Below, piece after piece: positions 11,310 to 23,014 of a stretch of DNA of 64,000 bases. Origin of the DNA: Gymnothorax reevesii. Its lineage: Eukaryota > Chordata > Actinopteri > Anguilliformes > Muraenidae. Both the position numbers and the translations under genes were made by a program. Numbering within the stretch: the first letter of the stretch is position 1; every line of letters begins with the position of its first letter. The stretch lies in NCBI GenBank assembly GCA_029721435.1, contig CM056580.1, positions 27,646,367 through 27,710,366 of the forward strand, read 5' to 3'. The notes under the pieces were generated by a model that was given only the letters and a program-made list of their open reading frames with translations, did not search any database and was not told where the DNA came from.

Positions 11310-13335
11310 AAGAAGTTAATGCTGAGTGTATTGGTCTAAATACATCACTTTGTTCTACAATGTCTTTTATTGTGATTTGTGTGTATCGACCTCCGTCTGC
11401 AAAGGATGTCTATTACGGCCATCTAAGGACAATTTTAAATCGTTACAGCTCCAAAAAGGAAATCATCCTTCTTGGTGATTTTAATATCAATTGGGACATC
11501 AAGTCGGATAGGAAAAAAAATTGAGCAGCTTACAGATAAGTACAATTTGACACAAATTATAAAAGGACCAGCAAGAACGTCGAAAACAACAATTGATCTA
11601 ATATTTACTAATAAACCTGAAAAAATTTCCAAGACTTTTGATCTATTCTCTGGCTTGTCCGATCACAATTTTATCCTGTGTTCAAGGAAAATCAAGATGA
11701 AGCACTTAATGGCATTCACTAGAGGTCATCAATACTATTTCATACCCAAAAGCCATTAACAACTCCTGAATGAGGAAATCAAAAATGTAGATTGGTCTAA
11801 TATTTTAGAAAATAATGACGTCGAGACCAGCTCAGATGGTTTCATTAAAAAAGTAAATGACATTGTAACGCATTTCACGAAAAAGGTAATTCCAAGCAAA
11901 ATGATCTGCCCTGGTTGAACAATGAAATTGTAAATTTAATGAAAAACAGAGACAACGCCTTAAAGCAATCTCTAAGAACAAAAACTGCAAGTGACAGACA
12001 AATTTTTACTTTGCTACGAAACAAAGTCCCGAGGATGACTTGCAAATCAAAAGCTGAGTTCTATATTGAGATGATGACATGGGCAAATGGTAATGGAAAT
12101 CTAATATGGAGCAATCTAAATAAATTATTGAGAAGGGACAAGTCTAACTATCTCAGTGATCTACAGCTCCTGGTAAATGGTGAGCTAACTAACAATCTAG
12201 ACACCATTGTAAATGAACTCAATAGATTTTTTATTAGCTCAGTTGAGGAACTGACAAAGCACTTTAAATGCTCACAGATTCCTCACAATCCTGTTGATGC
12301 AAGCAAACCAATGTTTAGTATAGAAGAAATATCAGTCCCGGAGGTATTAAAAACAAGTCGACATGGTCTACAACATTCCCCGCCAATTGTGTGCTTCTTA
12401 TCTTCGAACTCCATCAGGGCCTTTATGGTCTGAAGCTACACACCAAATTTGGTTGTCCTATCTGCAATAGTTTCTGAGAAAAGTTGTCCCCTTTCTCTCG
12501 GAAGGACGGACGCACACGCACGGATGGACGGATGGAGGTCAAACCGATTATCCCCCTCCCGCTTCGTGTTGGCGGGGTATAATGATTTCATCCTTAAAAT
12601 GTTCAAATGCCAGAGATACATTTTGTCTTACTAGTGACTTTTTGAAGACCCATAAAGAGGCTCTTGCTGAGCCAGTTGTACATCTTGTGAATCTATCCAT
12701 AAAACAAGGAACGGTACCATAAACATGGAAGATTGCTTGGGTCACCCCAGTCTTTAAGGCTGGAGATAAGACAAAATCTGAAAACTATCGACCAATAAGT
12801 ATTTTACCCATAATTTCCAAAGTAGCAGAGAAATTGATTATTATACGACTAACAGAACACTTAAATAATGATTATGCCACTCTTCATCCAATGCAGTTTG
12901 GATTCAGGAAATTTCGCTCAAGAGAGACGGCTACTTGCTATTTTCCAGAAAACTTAAAAAGCCTGCTGGATCAGGGCGGCTTTGTAGCTGCAGTATTTTT
13001 AGATTTAAAGCATGCTTTTGACACCATTAATCATGACTTGCTTATTGCCAAATTAACTTATTTTAACCTCTCAAATAGCGCCCTCAGTTGGATGAAATCA
13101 TACCTGTCAGGCAGAAAACAGGCAGTTCAAAGCAGTGATTTCTTATCTTCATATCTCACTTGTTCTGCTGGAGTACCACAGGGCTCAATATTGGCCCCTG
13201 TTTTATTCAGCCGGTATGTCAATAACTTACCAGACGTCTGTAAAAACATTAAACTGCATCTATATGCTGACGATGCTGTATTATATTGTCATGCCAGCTC
13301 AATCCAAGAAGCTGCTGCAATACTTTCAGGCGCCA
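11310..13335 (+). pseudogene. L2-like LINE ORF2 (endonuclease + reverse transcriptase), broken
   Basis: Non-LTR retrotransposon protein that nicks target DNA and primes reverse transcription. The APE endonuclease C-terminal half runs 11310-11700: CVYRPPSA, LLGDFNIN and LSDHNF are the conserved substrate and catalytic motifs, with a frameshift at the A-run near 11512-11522. A linker frame occupies 11915-12370. The reverse transcriptase resumes after an insertion (12378-12577), with SENYRPISILP, motif A FLDLKHAFDTINHD, motif B GVPQGSILAPVLF and motif C YADDAVLY in the frame ending at 13335. The 5' end, the thumb and the 3' UTR are missing. The RT motifs are intact in themselves, but the gene is broken by frameshifts, stops (TAG at about 12632, TAA at about 12720) and truncation. 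Motif wording fits the L2 clade best. Confidence 0.88.
12378..12577. repeat. small insertion with inverted ends in the LINE
   Basis: The LINE reading is interrupted by about 200 bases that begin ccccgccaa (12378-12386) and end ttggcgggg (12569-12577), a perfect 9-bp inverted repeat. The interior includes 'gaaggacggacgcacacgc' and 'ggatggacggatggaggtc'. No clean target duplication was found (flanks att / tat). It is probably a non-autonomous DNA element; similar end wording ('ggcggggtataa') recurs in fish repeats. Confidence 0.5.
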
Positions 13336-13350
13336 TGGTACCAGTGTTAC

Positions 13351-14286
13351 CAGTGTTACCCCGAGCAGACATGCATACCCAGACCACAACGCTCTGGGGA
13401 AACTTGACGGATCTTTTCACGGCCTCGTGGTTGTAGGTTTCGCCACCACGATGCCAGACACGAGGACCTTGGTCACCGAAGGAGATGCAAAAGCATAATT
13501 CGTCACTGAGGACCACTTTCTGTCAGTCTTCAGCAGTCCATTCACCGTGTTCTTTGGCCCACTTCAGCCGTTTCTCCATTTGTTTCTTGTTCAGCATTGG
13601 TTTTACTGCTGGAACGCGAGATTTGAAGCCGAGTTTGTGCAGACGACGGTAAGTGGTTGATCTCGAGACGTTAGTGCTGGTCTGATCGTTCCACAAGTCG
13701 CTGAGTTCGGAAGTGGACTTGAACCAGTTGCTGACTGCGATCTTTCTCAGCTGCTTGTTGTCGCAAGCAGAAGTTTTTCGGACGCCGGAACAGTTGGTGC
13801 GCTTGCTCCAGTCTTTCTTGAGAGCTTTGCAGACGGAAGACTGGCTGATGCTGAGCTGCTTAGCAATTTTAGTTTGGGTCAAGCCTTGTTGGCGAAGGGT
13901 TGAATTTGAGCCACTATTCCGGTTGAGAGGTCGCGCTGCTGACCCATGATTGATTTCACAGCTTAGAAATTCTACTCAACCCTGACTTTATACTGCACAG
14001 TGAACACTCTTCACAGAAAACAAAAATTCAAGCACTTATTCTAATTCAATGAAATGACTTATGAATAATTCTAATTCAATAAAACAGTGTCACAGTTGAA
14101 TGGCCTAAATGGGCCTCTTGGAAAGCTCAGCTGAGCAAATTTTTTACAGGTAGTGAGTTCTGTGATTACTCTAACAAGTAGGACAGGCGCGGTGAACACC
14201 TGATTTACTTTCTGCACAAAAAATGCATTAAAAAAATGTAAAGATTGCACTATTTCAAATTATTCTAATTCGTTGACCAGCACCTG
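13351..14286 (-). mobile_element. Tc1-like transposon, truncated (copy 2)
   Basis: Only one terminus survives: the 5' end of the element (minus sense caggtgctggtcaacgaatt) at 14286, flanked by TA at 14287-14288. The body runs to the middle of the transposase and stops at about 13351-13359, where LINE sequence begins. The other TIR is absent. The family differs from the copies at 4.1, 23.0, 28.2 and 60.2 kb. Confidence 0.85.
13355..13947 (-). pseudogene. Tc1-type transposase, 3' half missing
   Basis: Starts at ATG 13947 (MGQQRDLSTGIVAQIQ). A one-base shift near 13880 throws it into a TGA; the adjacent frame then gives LTQTKIAKQLSISQSSV, a paired-like helix-turn-helix. The frame runs to GEWTAED, meets TGA at 13522-13520 in place of the usual Trp codon, and continues in the same frame with VVLSDE (first catalytic Asp), RVWHRGGE and FPQSVVVWVCMSARG. 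It then ends abruptly, so the second Asp and the Glu are missing. A dead fragment. Confidence 0.88.
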
Positions 14287-14288
14287 TA

Positions 14289-16367
14289 TAGTAGATTTGC
14301 CTCTCCTTTTTTGGGGGGGAGGGGGGCAGCCGTAAGAGGATCATGATATGGTCAGGGGGAGTTCGTTCAATAAAAGTTGTGAACCACTGCTCTTGTATAA
14401 AATCATAATTTGCTGAAATGTGTACATAGGCTATTATTGGTATAATGTCTATCATTTTTGTTTGTTTTTGGTGAATTTATCATTTTTAAAAATTGCCATT
14501 CAAGTTTCATAAATCACCACTTAAATTCACGAACAGTATCAGCAGTCATGATTAAATACGATAATACTAAAAGAACATACACGCAAGAAAAAACATTAAG
14601 TTACGATGGTTTTTGGAAATACTCTACAAACGTAAAATGCATCCTAAGAGGGATTTTGCGATCATCGTTGCCCTTGGGAAATGAGGCCCAGGGAATTGCC
14701 TTCCCCAAATGGGCATGCTGGTTATATTAAAGGTAGGCAATTTATTCCTTTAAAGTCCACCCTTTTATTGCATTATTTGCTAGGCTGTTCCAATAAAAAG
14801 ATTTGTGTTTAAGTTTCAGTGTCGCCCTCGACCCCCAACAAGGATAAACTCCGAAGGAAAGCAATCACTCGACTGTTATGAGCACCCAGTGTGGGTGCTG
14901 GATTGCGGCCATTTTGACGTGCCTACTTCTTAATATGCATGAGCTATTTGCGTGAGAAGTCACGTTAGATCAGTCATCAGATTCAACTGCTAGTAAATAA
15001 ATTACATTTATGCATTAGAAATTCATTACTATAAATACGTCGAGTTGCAACTATGGGATGATTTCAAGCACATTAACGATCCGAAAGTGCCGGGAAACAG
15101 GGAAATCGGTCATTTTGCACCATGCATCAAGTTTTCTAACGAGCACTAAGGGATTGCGAAGCTGCACTTACTAACTGACAAACAAGCTCTCAGCAGTCGC
15201 CCTATTCTAGTCTCCACCCCTTTGGCTTTTCTCAATCTACTTTGCTGCAGTTTTCAGTGGGACCTCTGCATTTGTTAGACCCTGTTCTCACTCCTTTTCT
15301 GTGCACGTTAGAACTCCCTAACCGGAGATGTATGCCTGATTATAGGCTGTTTTGTGATCCCTGCCCGTGTTTTGGCTTTTGCCAAGTTCATGTAGTGAGG
15401 AACTTCCTCATGTTCATTCCTTTGTTAATTAGTCTGATCCAGCTCACCTGTTCCCTATCATAGCATGTGACTTTCCCTACATGTATTTAAACAGTCATTA
15501 CACTCACAGCTCTTGTCAAAACTGTGCTGTGATCGTTGATGCCTTGTATCCATGGTGTTATACTTCTGACTGGAAAGTCCCTGATTCTGATTTTGGCTTT
15601 TTCTTTGATACTTCTCTGCCCGTATACTCTGCTTGTTACATACTAAACATGCACAGATAAGCAGCAGTGCCCGCTCAAGCGAACAACTAAAAATAATTTG
15701 ATTACAAAGTGAGAGATTATTGTCAAGATATTTTAAAAAATGCATGTCAGAATGGCTAGTGTGACCAATGTCCGCACATCAGAGCATGCTGTGATGCAGC
15801 CCATATAAATCGTATGGGAACCTATTCCATTGGAAAATTTCTGATTCAACATGTAAGGTTATGCATGTCTCAGTATTCGCAAATTGTTCTGATAAAGCCT
15901 TAACTCTTTGATACTGGTGAGCGCTGACAGTCCTGCTTTTTTACAGAAGACCCCTCCTGGAGGGGTGGCTGCTTGGGGCCAATTGTTAACCAAATATTAA
16001 ATACATGGAAATTCATGCCTAGTACAGTATGTGGATTCTCGATCCATCACTAAAAACACAAACTGTAACCAAACGAATGTTTGAAATGCTGAAAATGTGC
16101 TTCAGATCTTTGGATACGTTGTGCATGGAATGACTCGCTATCCGCAATTATCTGAAAAATCCATTTAGAATCTGACCTGGTTCATTAATACAGTGCCCCC
16201 ATCTGTCCCACTACGATTATCAAATACAATACAAATACAATTCATTTGAAATTTCAGTATTATTATTTACAGTTTAGCGGACCAATGAAGTGGCTTTTAA
16301 CAGTGACTCTTTTTAGTTGCAGCAAAAAAACTGTTGACATTGTTTTCACCATCTATAATTGACTCCA
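14289..16367. other. non-coding; possible LTR-like repeat at 15230-15620
   Basis: 14289-15229 is unique AT-rich sequence with a G-run at about 14310-14327. 15230-15620 has the pyrimidine-rich composition and phrasing ('ttaattagtctgatccagct', 'catgtatttaaacagtcat') typical of dispersed fish LTR-like repeats, but no TG/CA ends with target duplication could be fixed. The remainder shows nothing recognisable. Confidence 0.35.
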
Positions 16368-17624
16368 AGGGCTCTAAATTCGTTGACCAGGCGCAGTCGC
16401 GGCGAATGGGCGGGAGTGCCGTTCCAACGGGGTATATCCAAGCGTATTTTGCAATTTCGTGCCCGGCGCGAGTACTCCTCTGTCCCGCCTCTGTCCCTCC
16501 TGCCGGTGCAAGTGGCAAAGAGGGAGGAGAGAAGGCAAGTGGGTTTAAAACGCAGCCGATACAAATCTTCACCAATCATATGAGCTCCTCTCCTCATCTT
16601 TAAAATGTTGTGATAAAGAAGCCTTTGTCCTATATCTGCATGATGCGTTAATATTGCATTTTACTTTGCTGCTTCAGGCATGTTTTCTGCACCGCTTACA
16701 TCTATATTAAGCATTACGAATATGAGTTAGCTGTCTAGCTAGGACGTTAGCGAATTATTACCATTTGCAAACTCGAACGGAATTTCAAAACAAAACTACG
16801 TCAGACCATTCAAACTTTTGAAGTTGGAATGAAATACAACGGTTGCTCATTTATTTCTTCTGCCTGCATCATTGGGAAGAGACATGATGGATAGCGTGTT
16901 CCTGTTATTACCCTGTTGCTGGTTAAAATTTTGAGATTAACATGCATCGACAACAATGCAAGATACATTACACATTTATTTTCAATATGTGATCTTAACT
17001 CAGTACGAGATCATAGCAATCAGGCTGAATTCCTTTCCTAAAAAATTCCTAAAAACGATAAAACCTAAGTGACAATAATAGTATTAAGCCGCTTGTACAC
17101 TAGACGCGAAATGAAATTCATTCAAAGTCAATGCAAAGACGGGCCCTCATGCGCACATCTCTCTCTCTCTTTGATCTGACATGGAAAATCGATATAGATT
17201 CTATAATTTATGTGCTGATACAGATATTTACATTGTATGTGGTTGCTGTAATTATTTATTGCATTAAAATGTGCCTGACATTCTGGAAACCTGCCTGTGA
17301 GGTTTCGGTGACATGTGCACACTGTGCGCCGGTCAGCCAAATTACCACTGCAAAGAAAGTAAACCAGGTTGGAGCTGGTGAGCTCTCTGGACACTTTCGG
17401 CGGAGCGTTTGGCTATGAAATTGTCACTGCGTCATGATGAATATGTGACACCTCCAACTACTACGCTGCCACACCCATCTCGGCGCACGTCCGTCTACCA
17501 TTTTGCCAAAGTGGCAGCACATTGTGTTGGGCTGCACAAAATTACCACTGCGCGGGCTGCCCCGGACGAAATTACGACTGTGTGGGCTGCGCCACCTTGC
17601 GCTGGGCCAAGAAATTAGAGCCCT
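16368..17624. mobile_element. candidate non-autonomous DNA transposon
   Basis: Left end agggctctaaattcgttgacc (16368) faces right end aattagagccct (to 17624), giving a 12-bp inverted repeat with one extra base. The interior has a repeated phrase 'aaattaccactg' (about 17340 and 17540) and 'gaaattacgactg' (about 17570). No transposase frame was recognised and the 8-bp flanks do not match, so an hAT-type assignment is only a guess from the end sequence. Confidence 0.4.
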
Positions 17625-17631
17625 AAGTGCT

Positions 17632-17670
17632 AAATAATGATTTTTTTGTAAAATATAAACACACTGCTCA
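17632..17670 (+). repeat. short Tc1 3'-end scrap
   Basis: The string 'aataatgatttttttgta' then 'aaatataaacacactgc' closely follows the 3' part of the Tc1 copy at about 29492-29527 ('ccaataatggctttttta', 'aaatataaacatgctg'). It is too short to be sure. Confidence 0.3.
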
Positions 17671-18299
17671 AAATATTTCCCCCACGGGGCACTTCAGCAC
17701 TGAACTGCACAGATCAGAATTTCTCGGTACTCAAAGCCTAAAAAGTCAGCTTAATTTTTGCTCTCACTTTCAGCAAACAATGTATCTATATATTCAGCAT
17801 TTTCATCGTTAAGCTCACTGCCATCACCTGACAAGTTCTCGAATGCCGGCATTATGAAGCATGGCGTATTTAAATCCACTTCATCCACGAAATCCACGAA
17901 ACAAGAATATTGTAATGATTCATTCATAGGATGACTATGTGCTTCAAAGAAATTGTGACAGTGAACACTCCGGGGCCCCCAGTAACCAATCCTCAACGTG
18001 GCTGCGGGAATACTAATATCTGATTGATACGGTGAAATCCACTTACTCCCCAAAATGTATTTTGCTGCGATCAGCAGTTGTGGCTGGAAAGTTTCTCGCG
18101 ACAATAGCCGCAATCAGCAGCTGTCATGATTACTGTTCTCGTGGCTATAGCCACGACTAGCGCTTGAATGGTTGATACAGATTTTTTCTGACCTGACCTT
18201 AAATCGTCTGTCAAGCAGATGCAAGTTCTTTCATTCCTGTCGGATATTTTAAAAAAAAAAATGTAATTTATATTAAAAAATATATGAAATGTACATCAA
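17671..18299. other. non-coding with one unassigned open frame
   Basis: A minus-strand frame of 120 codons (18113-17751) has an acidic C-terminus (NLSGDGSELNDENAEYIDTL) but matches no family I know. It sits between two DNA-transposon copies and may be a fragment of transposon protein or chance. Confidence 0.25.
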
Positions 18300-18711
18300 T
18301 ATGTATGTTATCTATATAAAATTTTGTTACATTTTTGAAGATCACAGTGTTCAGGTCTCCATTCTTTCAGTAATAGTTTGCTTGCGCACTTTGCAGATCC
18401 TTTTAACAGCAGCGTACAGTACATTTTTTTTTCCAGCCTCTAGGCAAATACACCCTTATAATAGCAATTCACCAAGATGCAAGGGTATGTGGTTTTTTAA
18501 CGGGAATTGGAGATCACACTGCCATTGGTGTATTTCATGTTATGCCCAAAATGTGCCTTGATTAATTACGTCCAAGCCCTTTAAACCATGCGCCATATTT
18601 GACGCCCAGATAACCCGCTGTTAAACTAGCGGAAATAGATTTTGACAGGTCCTCAATGCAGTTGTGCTATACACTTCAGACCTCGCAGTTAGATTGTTAA
18701 AATAGGCCTCT
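18300..18711 (-). mobile_element. non-autonomous DNA transposon, copy B (inverted)
   Basis: The reverse complement begins gaggcctattttaacaatct and stays collinear with copy A at 2637-3080 through 'gcatcttgg', 'aattgctattat' and 'cctgaacac', with many substitutions and small indels. It is an old inverted repeat pair spanning about 16 kb. Confidence 0.6.
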
Positions 18712-21700
18712 TTAGGTTAATTATATGAACTGGATGTTTGGCTGGCTACATTTCAGTTCCTTGAAGATAAATACCAAGAGGATATGTGCAATAGTAAATG
18801 AATCTATGGCCAACATTGACTTAAAAAACAAAAATGGAGAAAGTAAACGCGAACGCATTAAGATGCTAAAAGCATGTTGTTGTGCAGCCGTAGCTACCAC
18901 ACTGATCAATACAATAAATTTCAGTTTTTGAGCGCATAACATTTTTTATCTTTTAATTACTCACAACAGCATTTATTTTAAATAATTAAATGTTTTCCGC
19001 TGCTGCGATCAGCACAACTTATGAAGATAATAATAAGATTAAAAGATTTTATTGGATATTCCATTTCCTTCAATCGTTGCACGACATTTGCAAGGTACAG
19101 TAGGATCCTGGCTGTTTGGACTGCTATTTTTGACAAACTGTACCCCATCAGAGGCCACTGAGCAGGGGGGTGTCAGGGAGGGAATATAGTGATGAGCCAG
19201 GCGATTTGAACATGTGATGATGTTCATTAATTTCCTGGCAGCGCCAGACACTTAATAAGCACCACCATGTGTTCAATAAACACAGCCAGGCAATTAATAA
19301 ACGCCTCTAATGCAAAAGCAGGCAAATTATGCTGCATTTAACCTTCCATACTGATACTTAGGTTTTTTGAGGGCTGGTAAAGTTGCTCTGTTAGACAGAG
19401 GTGTGATGCACAGTCTCATAACTGCCATTAGCTGCGTGTTTCACAAATAAATCATACCTTTTCAGCATCCCAAATTTTAAATCATTCCCCCCCCCCAGAT
19501 TGCAAGCTTTTTACTGGGATTGCAGCAATTTGGCTAAAAATAACCACCAAGCTTTTAATCACTCACCAGGTTGCTCATTTTGCACATGAAGCAATTTCTG
19601 CTCACCAAGCCATTTCTCACAGGTGCTGAATTGCATACTTCGCTTTATTTGCATTGTTAACATTTCAATGCTTGGCCTTATGCAACTCTCATTTCACATC
19701 TGTGACATGAAGTATCTCCATCACTTCTAAATCTGGAGGTTGTGCGATGCCAGTGAATCATTTTTGAGGGCAAAATGATCCCTATTAAAAAAAAAACAAA
19801 CTTGGATATGAATACTAATTAATTGTGGTCTGGCTTAATCCAAGAAAAACAGGCTGCCGGACCGATGACGTGTGAAGGAGTGAAATGTTTGGAGTTTACC
19901 CTAGGTGGCCTGACTCCGGGGGAAGGCTTGCGTGTGGTCCATCCCTGGGTATACCACCGCTCTAGGGCCAACATGCAGCTCCCTCCCAGAACCGCCTGTG
20001 CGCTGCTGTTCAGTTGGAGTCAGCCGCATTAAATATTTACTCAAGGACTGGAGGAATGCCACTTTAATTGCTGCACTGAGATAAAATCGTGTTGTTTTAA
20101 TAGCTGGAGGTGTTTCACCAAATCTCTGCATTTGGCCTTGTTGTTTTAAAATACTGTTGAGACTCAATTTTTTTAAATGGTCATGTTGTGTGCCATTTGG
20201 CAAAAGTGGCTTTAGTTTCTGCTCTGCCGTATCTTGTTGTAACATGGTCCGTATGCAGCTGCGCAGTTGCCGCCAAATTCACGCTTCTTTTAAAAAGTAC
20301 CAGTGACAGATACATTTTGTGTCATTTCCACTGAAAATTAACAACAAAAGTGACCAAATTTACCTATTTTTGGGGGAGTATTTGTCTGCATTATGCCAGT
20401 ATTTTGTTTTTTTTAAGCCAGGTGTTGCTGTTCTATTACTCTTCGTTCTAACAGTGCAGTAAAAAGCACCGTTCCATAGGGGAGCTATGAGTCAGGGCCA
20501 TTTAAAACTTGCTCTATCAATTTCTTTATTCAGTATCTAATTTTAATGTCAGCCATGCCATTTCTTCAAGTTTTAAATCACTTTGCACCTTTCAACAGTG
20601 TAAGGGCCAAAAACAGTGGGTTTTGTTGCCAGTTTATAAGAGTGCATTCCTCCTCACCTTTTTATTGGTAAAATAACTGTGCAGAAATATTTAACCAGTG
20701 CCATTTTCATCTGTTCTAGCGCTTCCTCTGTTTTCACCTGCTATCTACACGTCTGTCTATGCCAGAGGCAGTATCAGGGGACGTGCTCCTGAACCTGTCT
20801 ATCTCCTGACCTGAACCTGTCTATCTCCCAACCAGGATCTGGTCCTTTGTGGCCCCTCTCGTCCAGCTGAATAGGGGCCTCAGGTGGAAATACGCAAATA
20901 CCTGAAGACTGAGTCAAGTCCCCTCCTCTGACCTCTGAAGGTCAGGCCGGCTCCCGGGCCAGCTGGGACTGGACCTTGCGCTGAGTGCCTGGGGGGATGG
21001 GGATACGCTGAGCTCGGGATCCTGACAATCGCTCGAGTGCCGAGATTTATGGCATTCCAAACACATTCCAAAACACATCAGAAAAGCAGGACTGATTCAT
21101 CTGCATTCATTTCACAGTTAAACCCTCCTTCTTCTAGCCCCCTCTCCTACTCAAAGAAACATGCCGTAAATCCCTGCATGGCCTTCCTCAGTGTGAACCA
21201 TCTGTAACAGTTTTCAGTCAAGCTTATGCACACAGTGGTGATGCTCTTGCAACCTTTCCTCCTCAAAAAAACTCCAAAAAAGGTCCCTTGACAGTTAAAG
21301 GGAAGCGCTCACTCAAATGAAGTCTATGGCAAGCCTCCATTTTAAAAATTTTAAAAAAGACTTTAAACTTTCCTTTGCTTGAAATTATGGACCCAGATAT
21401 CATTATTTTCTCACAGCCTATATTATGGCTGCCATTGCTTTCAATGCTCTCCTACCTGGTTTTTTGCTGCTGAGTTCTGAATTGTCTCCCGTATTCACGC
21501 AGACTGCTAATATCTGCTAACCAATGAGTTGTAGTTTATAGTGCAGTGTGTGTGACTTATTCCTGTGGCTATATAGCCCACTCTGTTGTTGCGAGGCTAA
21601 GGCAGCCTGCCCCTTGTGTGTGGCGATTGTCACTCTTCAAATGTCTCTTCTGTCTCCGTAGGGAAATGTGGCACGGTTGAAGTACGGGGAAGAGTTCTTT

Positions 21701-23012
21701 TGCTCACTGGCAGTGCTGCTGCAGCTAGCGTGGAACAGAGGGACAGGTCTGCCAGCAAGCTGACTCTCCTGTTGGAGTACGAGGAGGCAAAAGACCTCCT
21801 TCAGGCGCTTGGGAGGGGGCGCGGGAAGGAAGAGTGACCTGGGGGCAGCTGAGTGAGGGGGGCCACGCAGCCCAAGTGAGCCCTCAGCGCCTGCGCTTGC
21901 CGCACCATTAGAGCCGCAGCAGCGCACACTCGGGAAAGGCCTGGCAGCCATCTCCCGATCCACAGCCTCTGGGATAGGCTAGTCACCGCAGGCCTGGGTC
22001 ACCTAGAGGTCAGCGAATCAGAGGCTGGGAAAGGACCCTTTGCAGAGTAAAAGTAGGAGGAACCCTCCTAGGCCTGAGTGGCAAATTTAGCAGCTGACGT
22101 GATCAGTCAGAAGAGGGACAGGAGACTGTGGGAGAAAGTGCCGTATCCTCCGTCTGATGCTTTGAGAACTAGGACACAGAACCCAGCTCAGTGCCGGGTG
22201 AGACTGGGGTTAATAGCTCACAGACAGATCTCTCTCCTGGCATGGGGCAGGCTGGGCACTCTTGAGGAAATGAAAAGCACTTAGAGGCCTTGTTTTCTGG
22301 TGTCAGGCAAAGTCCACATCTATTTTTATCAGCTTTCACTGTTGCTGGGCTGCATTCACGGCCTTCCAGCACGGAATGAGCGGCACCTGCCCGTATTTTT
22401 TTACGGCCTCCCCCCCCCCCAGCTGGGGCAACTGAATTAAAGATGCAGGTACCACGTTCATATAGCCGAGCAGCGGCTCTCCGCCTCGTCTGCAGGGCCC
22501 TCAGGCGTTGCACATTAATGATTTAAACATTTTGCGTGTATGCAGTAAGCTTATTACCTTCCCAGTGGTGCAGACGGACCAAACGCTTATGACATTTTGT
22601 GTTTTTACTGAAAAACTCTCTATATTTATACACACACACAGGCATCTGCTCACACACGCAGATGCATGTACACACCCACAATAAAGCATGTGCGTAGACT
22701 CACAAACGCACACACGAAAATGCATAAATGCTCATATGATTGGAAGCAGGGTTTGTATTTACGATGAATCAATATGGAAGCGTTTTTTTTTTTTTTATCT
22801 ATGGAAATAATAGCATTTTTTTGGTGTGATAATTGGTTCATTGTAGAACTCAGCTCTAACAAAGTTGGGACGCTGTGTAAAATGTAAACGAAAGTAGACT
22901 GCATTGATTTTTTTCAATTGAAAACAGTGCAAAGTAGGGTTGCAAATTTCATACATTTTCCTGAAGTGATGCTTTAAGGCATCAATAATCAATTAATAAT
23001 AAATTAATTAGA
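18712..23012. other. unique non-coding block
   Basis: 4.3 kb with no transposon I can identify. It contains C-runs (about 19487-19497 and 22410-22420), a tandem duplication of 'cctgaacctgtctatctcc' (about 20789 and 20812), a T-run (about 22783-22796) and several TAAT/ATTA-rich stretches near 18960-19330. An open frame at 21616-21837 contains a pyrimidine-rich tract and AG (about 21645-21660) but has no recognisable domain. The block could harbour conserved regulatory elements. Confidence 0.45.
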
Positions 23013-23014
23013 CA

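Noticed and set aside
12834..13436. A 200-codon reverse transcriptase frame as a functional gene
   Set aside because: It is the 3' part of a broken LINE ORF that runs into unrelated sequence after about codon 167.
17751..18113. 120-codon minus-strand frame as a gene
   Set aside because: No homology recognised and it sits between decayed transposons; mentioned only as an unassigned frame.
21616..21837. Possible terminal exon after a pyrimidine-rich AG
   Set aside because: No recognisable domain, all frames are similarly open because of GC content, and no partner exon was found.
22640..22904. Cys-rich minus-strand frame (CVCESTHM...)
   Set aside because: Produced by CA/GT-rich simple sequence.
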